From: Pseudomonas azotoformans
GTDB taxonomy: Bacteria > Pseudomonadota > Gammaproteobacteria > Pseudomonadales > Pseudomonadaceae
Assembly (NCBI RefSeq): GCF_900103345.1
Contig: NZ_LT629702.1
Coordinates: 6,239,501-6,303,500, forward strand
Reading direction: 5' to 3'
Length of the DNA stretch: 64,000 bases
Below, one piece after another: positions 16,780 through 26,609 of the stretch. The stretch's first letter is position 1; every line of letters starts with the position of its first letter. The notes under the pieces are model-generated. The model was given only the letters and a program-made list of their open reading frames with translations. It ran no database searches and had not been told where the DNA came from. Position numbers and translations under genes: made by a program.

Positions 16780-17955
16780 TCAGGCCTTTTTACGACTCGC
16801 CATCGCCGTCACCGCATACCCGATACACGCCGCCAGAATCGACCCGGTCAAAATCCCCATCCGGTCTTCCCCGGCAAATTCACTGGCCCCCGGCACAAAT
16901 GCCAGCGAGCCAACAAACAGGCTCATGGTAAAGCCGATACCACACAGGATCGCCACGCCAAACACCTGGCCCCAGTTCGCACCGCTGGGCAGGGCGGCCA
17001 GGCCGGTCTTGATGGCTAGCCAGGTAAGGCCGAACACACCGATGGTCTTGCCGATCAGCAGGCCCGCGGCGATACCCATGGGCACGTGGTGGGTGAAGCT
17101 TTCCAGGCTCACGCCGGTCAGGGACACGCCAGCGTTGGCGAAGGCGAACAACGGCAGGATGCCGTAGGCCACCCAGGGGTGCAGGGCATGTTCCAGCGTG
17201 AGCAACGGCGAGGGCTCGGCGTTTTTGGTGCGCATCGGGATGCAGAACGCCAAAGTCACACCGGCCAGCGTCGCGTGCACACCGCTCTTGAGGACGCACA
17301 CCCACAGGATCAGCCCGACGATCAGGTACGGCCCGAGCTTGATCACGCCCAAGCGGTTCATCGCGATCAACGCAATCAGGCAGGCGCCCGCACCCGCCAG
17401 GGCTGCACCGGACAAATCGGCGGAATAGAACACGGCAATCACGATGATCGCACCGAGGTCGTCAATGATCGCCAGGGTCATCAGGAACAGTTTCAGCGAC
17501 ACCGGCACGCGCTTGCCTAGCAAGGCCAGTACGCCGAGGGCGAAGGCAATGTCGGTGGCCATGGGAATCGCCCAGCCGGAAAGCGCGGCAGGGTAGTCCT
17601 TGTTGATCGCCCAGTAGATAAGCGCCGGCACCACCATGCCGCCGATGGCGGCAGCGCCGGGCAGCACTACTTGCGAGGGCTTGGACAGGTGGCCGTCGAG
17701 CAACTCGCGCTTGACCTCCAGGCCGATCAGCAGGAAGAACAGGGCCATCAGGCCATCGTTGATCCACAGCAGCGCGGGCTTGGCGATTTTCAGCGCGCCA
17801 ATCTGTGCCACCACCGGTACGTCGAGAAACGCGCTGTACAGGTGCGACAAAGGTGAATTGTTGATGATCAGCGCCAAGGCGGCAGCCGCGATCAACAACA
17901 GACCGCTGGCGGCTTCCAGCTGGAAGAAACGAGTGAAAGTGCTACGCAGAGGCAA
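16780..17955 (-). CDS. nhaA: Na+/H+ antiporter NhaA
   Basis: A 391-aa inner-membrane antiporter with about 12 helices, the usual NhaA length. Diagnostic motifs include '[25 protein letters not shown]', '[20 protein letters not shown]' containing the ion-site Asp, and '[17 protein letters not shown]' with the tandem Asp pair equivalent to E. coli D163-D164. It exports Na+ or Li+ in exchange for protons and supports pH and salt tolerance. It is divergent from the PLP-enzyme gene with about 215 bp between starts. A REPIN lies after its stop. Confidence 0.96.
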   Translation of the reverse strand: MPLRSTFTRFFQLEAASGLLLIAAAALALIINNSPLSHLYSAFLDVPVVAQIGALKIAKPALLWINDGLMALFFLLIGLEVKRELLDGHLSKPSQVVLPGAAAIGGMVVPALIYWAINKDYPAALSGWAIPMATDIAFALGVLALLGKRVPVSLKLFLMTLAIIDDLGAIIVIAVFYSADLSGAALAGAGACLIALIAMNRLGVIKLGPYLIVGLILWVCVLKSGVHATLAGVTLAFCIPMRTKNAEPSPLLTLEHALHPWVAYGILPLFAFANAGVSLTGVSLESFTHHVPMGIAAGLLIGKTIGVFGLTWLAIKTGLAALPSGANWGQVFGVAILCGIGFTMSLFVGSLAFVPGASEFAGEDRMGILTGSILAACIGYAVTAMASRKKA

Positions 17956-18171
17956 GGGATGCTCTCCAATCCAGGTTCAATAGGTGGGTACCCTAACCCG
18001 TACCGTTAGTTGTTAAAACAAAAGTTATATTCTTATTTGTTATAAGAGGCTGGCTGGGGTGATGTTGCGGCTAAGCCTAGCAATTGTGTGTCCGATTGCG
18101 TCGGTACTGTATCTGTGTGGTCTGTAGGAACCCCCCTAAAATCAGGGCTGACACCTTCAGAGAAACTCTCC

Positions 18172-19266
18172 ATGAGCGACCACCGTCCCTGGGCCCGCGA
18201 AGCCATTCGTATCATTGAAGCAGACTTCCAGCGCAGCGCCGACACGCACCTGATTCCCTTGCCGTTACCAGGGTTGCCGGGCATCGAGTTGTACTTCAAG
18301 GATGAGTCCAGCCATCCCACCGGCAGCCTGAAGCATCGGCTGGCCCGCTCGTTGTTCCTGTACGCACTGTGTAATGGCTGGCTCAAACCTGGCGCGCCGG
18401 TGATCGAAGCGTCCAGCGGTTCGACGGCGATTTCCGAGGCTTATTTTGCTCGTCTGCTGGGTTTGCCGTTTATTGCGGTGATGCCGGCCACCACCTCCCA
18501 GGAAAAAATCGCACAGATAGCGTTTTACGGTGGCAAGAGTCATCTGGTACAGGATCCCACGCAGATCTACGCTGAATCCGAGCGCCTGGCGCGAGAAAGC
18601 GGTGGTCATTTCATGGACCAGTTCACCTACGCCGAACGCGCCACTGACTGGCGGGCGAACAACAACATCGCCGAGTCGATCTTCCAGCAGATGCGCTTCG
18701 AACAGCATCCGGAACCGAGCTGGTTGATCTCCAGCCCCGGCACCGGTGGCACCACTGCCACCCTCGGTCGTTATGTGCGTTATCGCCAGCATTGCACCCG
18801 CGTGTTGTGTGCCGATGCCGAGCGTTCGGTATTCTTTGATTTCTACCAGAGTGGTGATGCCAGCTTGCGCCTGGACTGTGGTTCGCGGATTGAAGGCATT
18901 GGCCGACCACGGGTCGAGGCGTCGTTTTTGCCCAAGGTGATCGATGCGATGGTCAAGGTGCCGGATGCCCTGTCACTGGCGGCCATGCATTACCTGGCCG
19001 AGCGGCTGGGACGACGGGTTGGAGGTTCCAGCGGGACCAATCTGATTGGCGCACTGGTCGCGGCGCAACAGATGAAAGCGGCAGGGGAGTCCGGCTCGAT
19101 CGTGGCGATCTTGTGCGACGGGGGGGAGCGGTATGCCACAACCTATTACGACCAGGCCTGGCTGGCGGGGCAGGGTTATGCGTTGGACGGTTTGATTACG
19201 GCTGTTGCGGACAGTGTCGAGCGGGGCGAGCCATTGCCGGACAGCATCCTGCGGGCAAATATCTAA
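18172..19266 (+). CDS. PLP-dependent cysteine synthase family protein
   Basis: A 364-aa fold type II PLP enzyme related to cysteine synthase and cystathionine beta-synthase. The PLP lysine is K54 in '[13 protein letters not shown]', the substrate loop is '[13 protein letters not shown]', and the phosphate-binding loop is '[16 protein letters not shown]'. '[13 protein letters not shown]' is near the C-terminus. It is longer than CysK/CysM and matches the subfamily often named L-cysteine desulfhydrase (Cds1-like), so it may degrade rather than make cysteine. ATG 18172 is chosen by homology to the family start; the frame extends upstream without homologous residues. Confidence 0.88.
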   Translation: MSDHRPWAREAIRIIEADFQRSADTHLIPLPLPGLPGIELYFKDESSHPTGSLKHRLARSLFLYALCNGWLKPGAPVIEASSGSTAISEAYFARLLGLPFIAVMPATTSQEKIAQIAFYGGKSHLVQDPTQIYAESERLARESGGHFMDQFTYAERATDWRANNNIAESIFQQMRFEQHPEPSWLISSPGTGGTTATLGRYVRYRQHCTRVLCADAERSVFFDFYQSGDASLRLDCGSRIEGIGRPRVEASFLPKVIDAMVKVPDALSLAAMHYLAERLGRRVGGSSGTNLIGALVAAQQMKAAGESGSIVAILCDGGERYATTYYDQAWLAGQGYALDGLITAVADSVERGEPLPDSILRANI

Positions 19267-19332
19267 CCTTGTAGGAGCCCGGCTTGCCGGCGATGGCGAT
19301 CTTGAAGACGCCATAGCCGGCAGGGCAATGCG

Positions 19333-20946
19333 TCAGGCTTCCAGGCCCAACATATCCCGCGCCAACGCCTCGGCAATTCGAATCCCATCCACGCCCGCCG
19401 ACAGAATCCCACCGGCGTAACCAGCGCCCTCACCAGCCGGGAACAGGCCTTTCACGTTCAAGCTCTGCATCGATTCGTTACGGGTAATCCGCAGGGGCGA
19501 AGAGGTGCGCGTCTCGATACCCGTCAACACCGCGTCGTGCAACGAGTAGCCCTTGATCTGCTTCTCGAACGCCGGCAACGCTTCACGGATCGCTTCGATG
19601 GCGAAGTCAGGCAAGGCCAGGGCCAAGTCACCCAACGACACGCCAGGCTTGTAGGACGGCTCTACGCTACCAATCGCGGTGGATGGCTTGCCGGCGATGA
19701 AATCACCCACCAGTTGCGCGGGGGCCTCGTAGTTGCTGCCGCCGAGAATGTAGGCGTGAGACTCCAGGCGTTCCTGTAACTCGATACCTGCCAGCGGGCC
19801 ACCTGGATAGTCGACTTCAGGCGTGATGCCGACGACGATGCCGGAGTTGGCATTGCGTTCGTTGCGCGAGTACTGGCTCATGCCGTTGGTGACCACGCGG
19901 TTCGGCTCGGAAGTCGCCGCTACCACGGTGCCGCCTGGGCACATGCAGAAGCTGTAGACCGAGCGGCCGTTCTTGGCGTGGTGTACCAGCTTGTAGTCGG
20001 CGGCACCGAGTTTCGGGTGGCCGGCGTATTTGCCCAGGCGCGCGGCGTCGATCAGCGACTGCGGGTGTTCGATACGGAACCCTACCGAGAATGGCTTGGC
20101 CTCCATGTACACGCCACGGGAATGGAGCATGCGGAACGTATCGCGGGCGCTGTGCCCCAGGGCCAGGATCACGTGTTTGGAGAGGATCTGCTCGCCGCCA
20201 TCGATGACGACACCGTTCAACTGGCCGTCTTCGATCAACACATCGGTCACTCGTTGCTCGAAGCGCACCTCACCGCCAAGGGCGATGATCTGCTCGCGCA
20301 TGTTCTCCACTACGCCGGTCAGGCGGAACGTACCGATATGCGGTTTGCTGACGTAGAGGATTTCTTCCGGCGCACCGGCCTTGACGAACTCGTGCAGCAC
20401 TTTGCGACCGTGGAATTTCGGGTCCTTGATCTGGCTGTACAGCTTGCCGTCGGAAAAAGTCCCGGCTCCGCCTTCACCGAACTGCACGTTGGACTCGGGG
20501 TTGAGCACGCTTTTGCGCCACAGGCCCCAAGTGTCCTTGGTGCGCTGGCGCACTTCCTTGCCGCGCTCGAGGATGATCGGCTTGAAGCCCATCTGGGCCA
20601 GCAACAGCCCGGCGAAGATCCCGCACGGGCCGAAGCCGACGACGATCGGGCGTTCGGTCAGGCCTTGCGGCGCCTGGCCCACGACTTTATAGCTGACATC
20701 CGGTGCCGGGTTGACGTTGCGGTCATCGGCAAACTTGAGCAGCAGGGCGGCTTCGCCCTTTACGTTCAAGTCGATGGTGTAGATGAAGCACAGCTCCGAG
20801 GACTTCTTGCGCGCATCGTAGCTGCGTTTGAACAGGGTGAAATCGAGCAGGTCATCACTGGCGATGCCCAGGCGCTGCACGATGGCAGGCCGCAGGTCTT
20901 CTTCGGGATGGTCGATGGGCAGCTTGAGTTCGGTGATTCGTAACAT
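19333..20946 (-). CDS. NAD(P)/FAD-dependent oxidoreductase
   Basis: A 537-aa flavoprotein with an N-terminal small domain, then the dinucleotide-binding motif 'PIVVGFGPCGIFAGLLLAQM' at about 100-120, 'ILERGKEVRQRTKDTWGLW', 'FGEGGAGTFSDGKLYS' and the C-terminal FAD motif 'LFPAGEGAGYAGGILSAGVDG'. Three cysteines occur near 'SVYSFCMCPGGTVVAATSEP'. This is the conserved uncharacterised family of FAD dehydrogenases (COG2509 type). The reaction is unknown. It appears to be transcribed alone. Confidence 0.88.
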   Translation of the reverse strand: MLRITELKLPIDHPEEDLRPAIVQRLGIASDDLLDFTLFKRSYDARKKSSELCFIYTIDLNVKGEAALLLKFADDRNVNPAPDVSYKVVGQAPQGLTERPIVVGFGPCGIFAGLLLAQMGFKPIILERGKEVRQRTKDTWGLWRKSVLNPESNVQFGEGGAGTFSDGKLYSQIKDPKFHGRKVLHEFVKAGAPEEILYVSKPHIGTFRLTGVVENMREQIIALGGEVRFEQRVTDVLIEDGQLNGVVIDGGEQILSKHVILALGHSARDTFRMLHSRGVYMEAKPFSVGFRIEHPQSLIDAARLGKYAGHPKLGAADYKLVHHAKNGRSVYSFCMCPGGTVVAATSEPNRVVTNGMSQYSRNERNANSGIVVGITPEVDYPGGPLAGIELQERLESHAYILGGSNYEAPAQLVGDFIAGKPSTAIGSVEPSYKPGVSLGDLALALPDFAIEAIREALPAFEKQIKGYSLHDAVLTGIETRTSSPLRITRNESMQSLNVKGLFPAGEGAGYAGGILSAGVDGIRIAEALARDMLGLEA

Positions 20947-21052
20947 GACGGGATCCGGTAGGCGGCGGGCAGAGAGGCCGGCTGTTTTGCAAACCGGCGA
21001 TTATAAGCCCCAATGACCGTTTCCCGTCATGTTAAAACAGCATGGCGTCGCG

Positions 21053-21724
21053 TCAGTCGTCGCGCGAGCCGCCGAACGATGCGCAACCGCGCTGTACCTG
21101 GCCATTGACGCGCAACTCGGCGGTCATGTGCTGCAAACTGCCACTGACCGGGTCGACACAACGCTGCGGCGCTACCCACAATTCCACGTGCTGATTGTTG
21201 GCCTCGGTCATCAGGTTGAAGCGGCCGTCACCGATTTGCTCTTCCACATAAGGCACCGCCAGTGGCGGCTGGCCTTCACGATCCAGCACCAGGCCCTTGG
21301 CGGTGACGTTCATCACCCAGGTCGGCTTGTGGCCGTTGGCGCGCAGGATCATGCGCTTGAAGTCCGGGTCGCCGCAGGCCGAGGTCGAGCGCTCGACGCG
21401 GTAGAGTTGTTGCAGGTCGACGCTGCCCTGGGTACCGCTGGCAACCCCGGAGAACTTGCCGCGCAGGTCGGCAAACAACGCGCCTTGCTGGCCGGCCAGG
21501 GAGGCCGCTTCCTGCAGGATGCTGGTGCCACCGGTGTCGTTGACCACGTAGTTGCGCTTGTCGTTGCACGGCTGGAACAGCAGTTTGCCGCCGACAGCGG
21601 TGAGTTCACCCTGCATGCGGGTCAGCCCGGCGAGCGACGGCTTGGCAGGATCACTCTCGAACATCTGGCAGGCAGCAAACAGCGGAAGCAGGGCAAACAG
21701 GAACAGGGTATGGGCGGCACGCAT
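21053..21724 (-). CDS. Conserved lipoprotein with META/COG3650-like beta fold
   Basis: A 223-aa predicted lipoprotein. ATG 21724 begins the signal peptide 'MRAAHTLFLFALLPLFAAC'; the longer open frame upstream has no signal character. The mature part begins 'LAGLTRMQGELTAVGGKLLFQPCND' and has several Cys residues ('STSACGDPDFKRMI', 'PQRCVDPVSG', 'QRGCASFGGSRDD'), suggesting two disulfides in the periplasm. A membrane-anchored role in the envelope is likely; the molecular function is unknown. Confidence 0.82.
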   Translation of the reverse strand: MRAAHTLFLFALLPLFAACQMFESDPAKPSLAGLTRMQGELTAVGGKLLFQPCNDKRNYVVNDTGGTSILQEAASLAGQQGALFADLRGKFSGVASGTQGSVDLQQLYRVERSTSACGDPDFKRMILRANGHKPTWVMNVTAKGLVLDREGQPPLAVPYVEEQIGDGRFNLMTEANNQHVELWVAPQRCVDPVSGSLQHMTAELRVNGQVQRGCASFGGSRDD

Positions 21725-21905
21725 TATCGGGTCTCCAGGCAAGTGCCGCCACGTTACGCAGGCCGGAGCTGCATCACAAGCCCGTGACATGGTTTGAACC
21801 GTCGGCCCGGAACGCATGGGAAAAGTAGCACTGCCGATTGGACGTTTCCTACACGTGGACTTGAAGCGATGTGAGAGTGTCGAGCTCTTTTGATTGGGAG
21901 CAGCA

Positions 21906-22286
21906 ATGAACACCAAATGGTCTATCTGCGTTCTTATGCTCTGGGCAAATGCAGCCTTTTCAGACGAGCCTGCCCAGCTCTCCTACTCTTCAGCCACTGA
22001 CTTCACGGAAATTTCGGTGTCACTCAAGGGGGCTGCGAATTCTGCGCCAGCTTATGTTGAAGTGAATGTGTCACTGGGCCCAGAGGCGACAGCAAGGACA
22101 AAATCCATCACGTTGCTGGCCTATCAAAAGTACGTAACACTTTCTGTAGACGGGTATCAGTTGACTACGTCCAGGGTTCACAGCCAAGTGGGCGGGGCGT
22201 TCAGGTTTTTAGCCCCGCGTGCGCTGGTGGTTGAGTGGATGTCTCAGTTCTCATCTGAGACAGTTGCTGCTCAACCGACGATGTAG
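21906..22286 (+). CDS. Small exported hypothetical protein
   Basis: A 126-aa protein with a short signal peptide 'MNTKWSICVLMLWANAAFSDEP' and a beta-rich mature domain ('AYVEVNVSLGPEATARTKSITLLAYQKYVTLSVDG'). ATG 21906 has the ribosome site GGGAG at 5 nt. The 3' end overlaps the convergent SDR gene by 16 bp. Its base composition is less GC-biased than its neighbours, which may indicate later acquisition. I do not recognise the family. Confidence 0.65.
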   Translation: MNTKWSICVLMLWANAAFSDEPAQLSYSSATDFTEISVSLKGAANSAPAYVEVNVSLGPEATARTKSITLLAYQKYVTLSVDGYQLTTSRVHSQVGGAFRFLAPRALVVEWMSQFSSETVAAQPTM

Positions 22287-22870
22287 GTCTGCCCGGTCTG
22301 CAAACCCTCGACACTCTTCGCGTAGGCCAACGCCACGTCAGCACCTGCCGCGGGTTTGAAACCACGGAAATACGGCGCGTAGCTGCCCATGGCCTCCACC
22401 AGAACTGTCGGGCTGACGGCGTTGACGCGCAGGCCCCGTGGCAGCTCGATGGCAGCGGCTTTGACGAACGCATCCAATGCACCATTGACCAGTGCGGCCG
22501 AGGCGCCGGTGCGGATCGGGTCGCGGTTGAGGATGCCGCTGGTGAAGGTGAACGAAGCACCATCGTTGGCGTACTCACGGCCGATCAGCAGCAGATTGAC
22601 CTGGCCCATCAGCTTGTCACGCAAGCCCAACTCGAAATCGCTCTCGCTCATTTCGCCCAATGCCACGAAGTTTACGCTGCCCGCCGCACAGACCAGGGCA
22701 TCGAACTTGCCGGTCTGCTCGAACAGCTTGCGGATCGACGCGCTGTCGCTGATATCCACCTGGAAGTCACCGCTGCTGCGGCCAATGCTGATCACCTCGT
22801 GACGCTGAGCCAGTTCCGCCTTGACCGCCGAGCCGACGGTGCCGCTGGCGCCAATCAATAGGATTTTCAT
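22271..22870 (-). CDS. Short-chain dehydrogenase family protein, catalytic Tyr/Lys replaced
   Basis: A 199-aa SDR-fold protein with the cofactor loop 'ILLIGASGTVGSAV' and 'IGRSSGDFQVDISDSASI'. The later region 'FTFTSGILNRDPIRTGASAALVNGALDAFVKAAAIEL', read across strands, shows Ser111. At the position of the canonical YxxxK it has A125 and N129, so the usual catalytic dyad is missing. Homologues of this short SDR type are widespread and generally annotated as short-chain dehydrogenases. It is divergent from a LysR regulator, the classical arrangement for regulator and target. Confidence 0.85.
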   Translation of the reverse strand: MKILLIGASGTVGSAVKAELAQRHEVISIGRSSGDFQVDISDSASIRKLFEQTGKFDALVCAAGSVNFVALGEMSESDFELGLRDKLMGQVNLLLIGREYANDGASFTFTSGILNRDPIRTGASAALVNGALDAFVKAAAIELPRGLRVNAVSPTVLVEAMGSYAPYFRGFKPAAGADVALAYAKSVEGLQTGQTYIVG

Positions 22871-22898
22871 GGTGCTGTTCCTCCGGGTTTGTCATGAC

Positions 22899-23001
22899 CT
22901 GTAGGAGCGGGCTTGCCCGCGAGAAACCAACGAGCACCGCCGTGTACCAGGTTGGCCGCGCTATCGGTGACGATTTTCGCGAGCAAGCTCGCTCCTACAG
23001 T
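22899..23001. repeat. REP doublet (REPIN), GTAGGAGCGGGCTTGCCCGC family
   Basis: An inverted pair of about 25-bp REP units sits between the divergent SDR and lysR genes. The left unit has a GGGCTTGCCC core and the right a GAGCAAGCTC core, so the two halves have diverged. Confidence 0.85.
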
Positions 23002-23087
23002 AGGGGGGTGTCATCAAGTTTAGGCTGGCTTTTTTGCTTGATAAACGCACTAATAGGCAACCTTTGGTTTTCTTTCGGAAACAATCC

Positions 23088-23996
23088 ATGAGCGAGACGG
23101 ACGACTTGGCGGCCTTCGCCGTGCTGATCGAAGCCGGCAGTTTTACCGTCGCCGCCGAGCAACTGGGCTGTAGCAAAGGGCAATTGTCCAAACGTATCAG
23201 CCAGATGGAAGCGCGGTTCTCTGTAGTGTTGCTGCACCGCACCACGCGCAAGCTCAGCCTGACCGCAGCCGGTGCGGCCTTGTTGCCCCAGGCCCAGGCC
23301 CTGGTGGTACAGGTGGATCGCGCCCGTCAGGCATTGGCCCGGCTCAAGGACGACCTTGCCGGGCCGGTGCGTATGACGGTGCCAGTGTCCTTGGGGGAAA
23401 CCTTTTTTGATGGGCTGCTGCTGGAGTTTTCCAAGCAATATCCGCAGGTGCAGATCGAGCTGGAGCTCAATAACAACTATCGGGACCTGGCGCGAGATGG
23501 GTTCGATCTGGGGGTGCGCTCAGGCTCCATTGAGAACGAGCGCCTGGTGGTCAAGCCGTTGCTGGCCTGGCGTGAGATGACCTGCGCCAGCCCGGCTTAT
23601 CTTGAGCAACACGGCGAACCGGCGACGCCGGCCGACCTGGCCAGCCATGCTTGCCTGCTCAACAGCCACTACAGCGGCCGTGAAGAGTGGTTGTACCACC
23701 AACAGCACGAGTTACTGCGGGTACGAGTCAGCGGCACGTTTGCCTCCAACCACTACAACCTGCTCAAAAAAGCCGCGCTGGTGGGGGCGGGTATTGCACG
23801 GTTGCCGTCCTACGTGCTGCCAGCGGAATTGGCAGATGGCCGACTGCGTTGGCTCCTGCGCGATTATCAGACGCGCAGCATGCCGATGTACCTGGTGCAT
23901 CCGTATCAGGGCGGCTTGCCGCGTCGCACCCAGGTGTTGGCCGACTACCTGGTGGAGTGGTTCAAGCGCAGCGGCGAAGCCCTGGACCGCCTTTAA
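23088..23996 (+). CDS. LysR-family transcriptional regulator
   Basis: A 302-aa LysR regulator. The N-terminal winged helix-turn-helix spans about residues 1-60 ('LIEAGSFTVAAEQLGCSKGQLSKRISQMEARF', 'LLHRTTRKLSLTAAG'), followed by the substrate-binding effector domain ('GPVRMTVPVSLGETFFDGLLLEF', 'FDLGVRSGSIENERLVVKPL', 'VGAGIARLPSYVL'). ATG 23088 starts at the expected position for the family. The divergent SDR gene is the likely target, by the usual LysR arrangement. The 3' end overlaps the convergent DoxX gene by 4 bp. Confidence 0.92.
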   Translation: MSETDDLAAFAVLIEAGSFTVAAEQLGCSKGQLSKRISQMEARFSVVLLHRTTRKLSLTAAGAALLPQAQALVVQVDRARQALARLKDDLAGPVRMTVPVSLGETFFDGLLLEFSKQYPQVQIELELNNNYRDLARDGFDLGVRSGSIENERLVVKPLLAWREMTCASPAYLEQHGEPATPADLASHACLLNSHYSGREEWLYHQQHELLRVRVSGTFASNHYNLLKKAALVGAGIARLPSYVLPAELADGRLRWLLRDYQTRSMPMYLVHPYQGGLPRRTQVLADYLVEWFKRSGEALDRL

Positions 23997-24478
23997 CGGT
24001 AGCGGCGAGCGATCAGGTGATCGATCGACAAGCGACCCGGGCCCTTGGCGACCAGCAACAGCAATAACGCGAGCCAGGTGCCATGGGTTGGGTAGGCGTC
24101 CGGGTAGACAAACAATTGAATGGTCAGGGTCATGCCGACCAGGGCCAGGGCCGAGAAGCGCGTGGCGAACCCGACAAGGATCAGCACCGGGAAAAAGTGC
24201 TCGGCAAACGCAGCCAAGTGCGCTGCGACTTCCGGCGATAGCAACGGCACATGGTATTCGCTGCGAAACAGCGGCAGTGTCGAGGCGGCCAGGCGCGGTT
24301 CACCGAACTGGAAGGTGCCGTTGATCAGGTCTATGGCAAAGCCTTCGACTTTGGTTTGCCCGGACTTCCAGAACACCGCGGCAATCGAAAAGCGCGCGAG
24401 AAAGGCGATCAGGCTGTAGGGAATTTGCTCGAAAAGCGCGATGACCTGATTGATCAGGCCCGAAGGGCGAGTGTTCAT
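23993..24478 (-). CDS. DoxX-family membrane protein (bufferin operon)
   Basis: A 161-aa inner-membrane protein with four helices, including 'SLIAFLARFSIAAVFWKSGQTKVEG', 'FFPVLILVGFATRFSALALVGMTLTIQLFVYPD' read in two segments, and 'GTWLALLLLLVAKGPGRLSIDHLI'. This is the DoxX/SURF4-like pattern. It overlaps the upstream DUF2063 gene by 4 nt and is the last gene of the DUF2282-DUF692-DUF2063-DoxX operon. In bufferin-type operons a DoxX protein is a standard member; its role is not settled. Confidence 0.9.
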   Translation of the reverse strand: MNTRPSGLINQVIALFEQIPYSLIAFLARFSIAAVFWKSGQTKVEGFAIDLINGTFQFGEPRLAASTLPLFRSEYHVPLLSPEVAAHLAAFAEHFFPVLILVGFATRFSALALVGMTLTIQLFVYPDAYPTHGTWLALLLLLVAKGPGRLSIDHLIARRYR

Positions 24479-25251
24479 GGCGATACCTTTTGTTCTGGAT
24501 GCAGATGAGTAATGGCGTTGTGGCTGATCAGCAGCGCCAGGCATTGGTGCAGGTCAAACTCGGCGCACGCCTCAAGCGCGTGCTCCACGGCGTTTTCCAA
24601 GGTCGCGCCCCGGGCCAGGCTGTTGATCAACGCGACAGCATCAGGGTTGACGGCGAATACCTTGACCTCCAGACCCTGGCGCAACACCAGGGCACTCTGT
24701 GGCTGCCAGGGATCCAGGTTTTCCAGGCCCCCCTCGGTCTGGTGTGCCGCCCACAGCGCTACGACGGCATAGGCTGAGTCCAGCGTGGCCAGGGAGGGGT
24801 GCCATTGCACGCGCAGTCCACTGAGGTCCGTCTGACCTTGCAGTGCTTGCAGTACGGTCTGTTGATCCAGGGGTTGGCTGTCTGCCGCGTGGTAGGCCTG
24901 TACCCGCAAACGCTCCAGCCGGGCCATGTCGGCAAGATAAGGTACGCTGGCTGCCGGTTCGAACCCCTCGATGAAGCAGGCGAACGCGCTACCGTACTCG
25001 CTCATCAATGGGCTGGTGGGCGGGTGCGCCTGTGCATAAAGGCCGGCCATCGCGCGGAAAAACGTATCACCCACCAGTTGCAACGTCACCGGATAAGCCG
25101 CAGCCAATGCGTTGACCAGTGAGCTGTGCACATTGTTGCGGTACACCGCGAAGCGGCTGGCCGGCTCGGCGCCATTACTACTGAACAGGCCGTCGGGGCA
25201 AGGCAGTTCAGGTGCCAACAAGGCGGCGGTAAAAGCATCATGCCGGCTCAT
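24475..25251 (-). CDS. DUF2063 protein, MNIO partner (BufC/HvfC-like)
   Basis: A 258-aa protein of the DUF2063 family ('[41 protein letters not shown]', spread over the N-terminal domain, is characteristic). These proteins form a complex with the DUF692 (MNIO) enzyme and help it bind the precursor peptide. ATG 25251 overlaps the DUF692 stop by 4 nt, supporting coupled synthesis. An in-frame ATG eight codons upstream lies inside the previous gene and is less likely. It belongs with the bufferin-type operon. Confidence 0.9.
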   Translation of the reverse strand: MSRHDAFTAALLAPELPCPDGLFSSNGAEPASRFAVYRNNVHSSLVNALAAAYPVTLQLVGDTFFRAMAGLYAQAHPPTSPLMSEYGSAFACFIEGFEPAASVPYLADMARLERLRVQAYHAADSQPLDQQTVLQALQGQTDLSGLRVQWHPSLATLDSAYAVVALWAAHQTEGGLENLDPWQPQSALVLRQGLEVKVFAVNPDAVALINSLARGATLENAVEHALEACAEFDLHQCLALLISHNAITHLHPEQKVSP

Positions 25252-26126
25252 GGGGTCACCTGTGAAAGATGCCATTCGGCTTGTCGGGCCTCGGCTTGCA
25301 GCACGCTGAACGCGGGCAACTGGTTATCCCGCTCGATCAGCGTCGCCACTGGACCGATGCGCGCCAGTACCGACTCGTAGAGTTGCCACACGGCGTTATC
25401 GACAGGGGCGCCGTGGTCATCGATCAGCAAGCGGTCGCCAAGGCTGTCGGTGTCTTCGGCAAACCCGGCCAGATGAAGCTCTCCCACCGCGTGCAACGGC
25501 AACGCATCGATGTAGGACTGTGGATCACGTTGATGATTGATGCATGACACGTACACGTTATTCACATCCAGCAGCAAGCCACAGCCGGTACGGCGGATGA
25601 TTTCGCTGATGAAGTCGGCTTCGTCCAGGGTGGAGCGCTGGAACTGCAGGTAGGTCGACGGGTTTTCCAGCAGCATCGGCCGCCTGAGTGTGTTTTGCAC
25701 CTGGTCGACGTGTTCGCATACCCGTTGCAGGGTGGCGTGGTCGTAGGCCAGGGGCAGCAGGTCGTTAAGGAACACCGGGCCGTGGCTGGACCAGGCCAGG
25801 TGTTCGGAAAAGGAGTGAGGTTGGTAGCGCTCGATCAGTGCCGCCAACCGTGCCAGGTGCTCACGGTCCGGCGGGGCTTCGCCACCGATGGACAAGCCTA
25901 CACCGTGCAAGGACAGTGGGTACTGCGCGCGGATCAACCCCAGGTAATGATGAAAAGGGCCGCCGGCCACCATGTAGTTTTCGGCGTGCACTTCAAAAAA
26001 ACCGATATCGGGTGAGGTCTCAAGTACTTCAATGAAGTGCTCATGCTTGAGACCCAGTCCGGCCCGACCGGGAAGGCCGGGCGCCTGAGCCTGGGAGACG
26101 GCTTGCAGGGATGAAAGAGTCATCAT
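25248..26126 (-). CDS. DUF692 multinuclear non-haem iron enzyme (BufB/HvfB-like)
   Basis: A 292-aa TIM-barrel enzyme of the MNIO (DUF692) family. Motifs include '[13 protein letters not shown]', '[12 protein letters not shown]', '[13 protein letters not shown]', 'FSEHLAW', '[14 protein letters not shown]', '[13 protein letters not shown]', 'VGELHLAGF' and 'DDHGAPV'; the His, Glu, Asp and Asn residues in these motifs form the iron sites. Known relatives (MbnB, TglH, ChrH, BufB) oxidise cysteines of small peptides to oxazolone-thioamide or thiooxazole groups. Here the substrate is most likely the 98-aa DUF2282 peptide encoded 23 nt upstream. Confidence 0.93.
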   Translation of the reverse strand: MMTLSSLQAVSQAQAPGLPGRAGLGLKHEHFIEVLETSPDIGFFEVHAENYMVAGGPFHHYLGLIRAQYPLSLHGVGLSIGGEAPPDREHLARLAALIERYQPHSFSEHLAWSSHGPVFLNDLLPLAYDHATLQRVCEHVDQVQNTLRRPMLLENPSTYLQFQRSTLDEADFISEIIRRTGCGLLLDVNNVYVSCINHQRDPQSYIDALPLHAVGELHLAGFAEDTDSLGDRLLIDDHGAPVDNAVWQLYESVLARIGPVATLIERDNQLPAFSVLQAEARQAEWHLSQVTP

Positions 26127-26149
26127 CGGTACTCAGGTTTTGCGAGGGA

Positions 26150-26446
26150 TCAGGATTTTGCGGTGAAGGCCGTTTCCTGGCCGAAACCGGTCGGCGAGGT
26201 GGAGCTTGGGGTTTTGAGGCAGGTGCCGGCAGGGACCAGCTTCCAGGCGTTGGCCTGGTCTTTGACTTTCGAGGTACCGGCGCAGGAAGTGCCGGCGCCC
26301 GCGGCGCAATCGTTCTTGCCAGCTTCAGCGACGCCGAAGCATTTCTGCATGTCGTCGGCAGCGTGGGCGGTGGTGGTCAGGGCGGACAGGCTCAGGGCAG
26401 AACCGAGGGCCAGGACGAGGGTAGCGGCAGACAGTTTGGTAGTCAT
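26150..26446 (-). CDS. DUF2282 precursor peptide, bufferin type (BufA1-like)
   Basis: A 98-aa exported peptide with signal peptide '[20 protein letters not shown]' and further hydrophobic residues to 'AHAADD'. The mature part has four cysteines in the conserved DUF2282 pattern: '[18 protein letters not shown]', '[11 protein letters not shown]' and 'VPAGTCLKT'. In characterised bufferins such cysteines are modified by the MNIO enzyme to make a periplasmic copper-binding RiPP. It is the first gene of a minus-strand operon with DUF692, DUF2063 and DoxX genes in the canonical order. Modification and metal binding here are inferred from family and context. Confidence 0.92.
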   Translation of the reverse strand: MTTKLSAATLVLALGSALSLSALTTTAHAADDMQKCFGVAEAGKNDCAAGAGTSCAGTSKVKDQANAWKLVPAGTCLKTPSSTSPTGFGQETAFTAKS

Positions 26447-26563
26447 GGTGTATCTCCAGCAGTGGGTTGAGTTGGCGGGCTTGAGTGCCTGCTTGTACCA
26501 CTAGAGACGGCAGGGTGGAATCCGTTACAAGTCGATCAAAAATAATTTCAGGCGACGCGAAAC

Positions 26564-26595
26564 AAATGTGGGAGGGGCAAGCCCCTCCCACATTT
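26564..26595. repeat. Single REP hairpin after livF
   Basis: A perfect 15-nt inverted repeat, 'AAATGTGGGAGGGGC' and its complement, with a 2-nt centre. It is the same family as 7048-7120 and 40403-40490. Its position 14 bp past the livF stop codon suggests it may also act as a transcript end. Confidence 0.75.
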
Positions 26596-26609
26596 CAGAG
26601 CCGGTTCGC

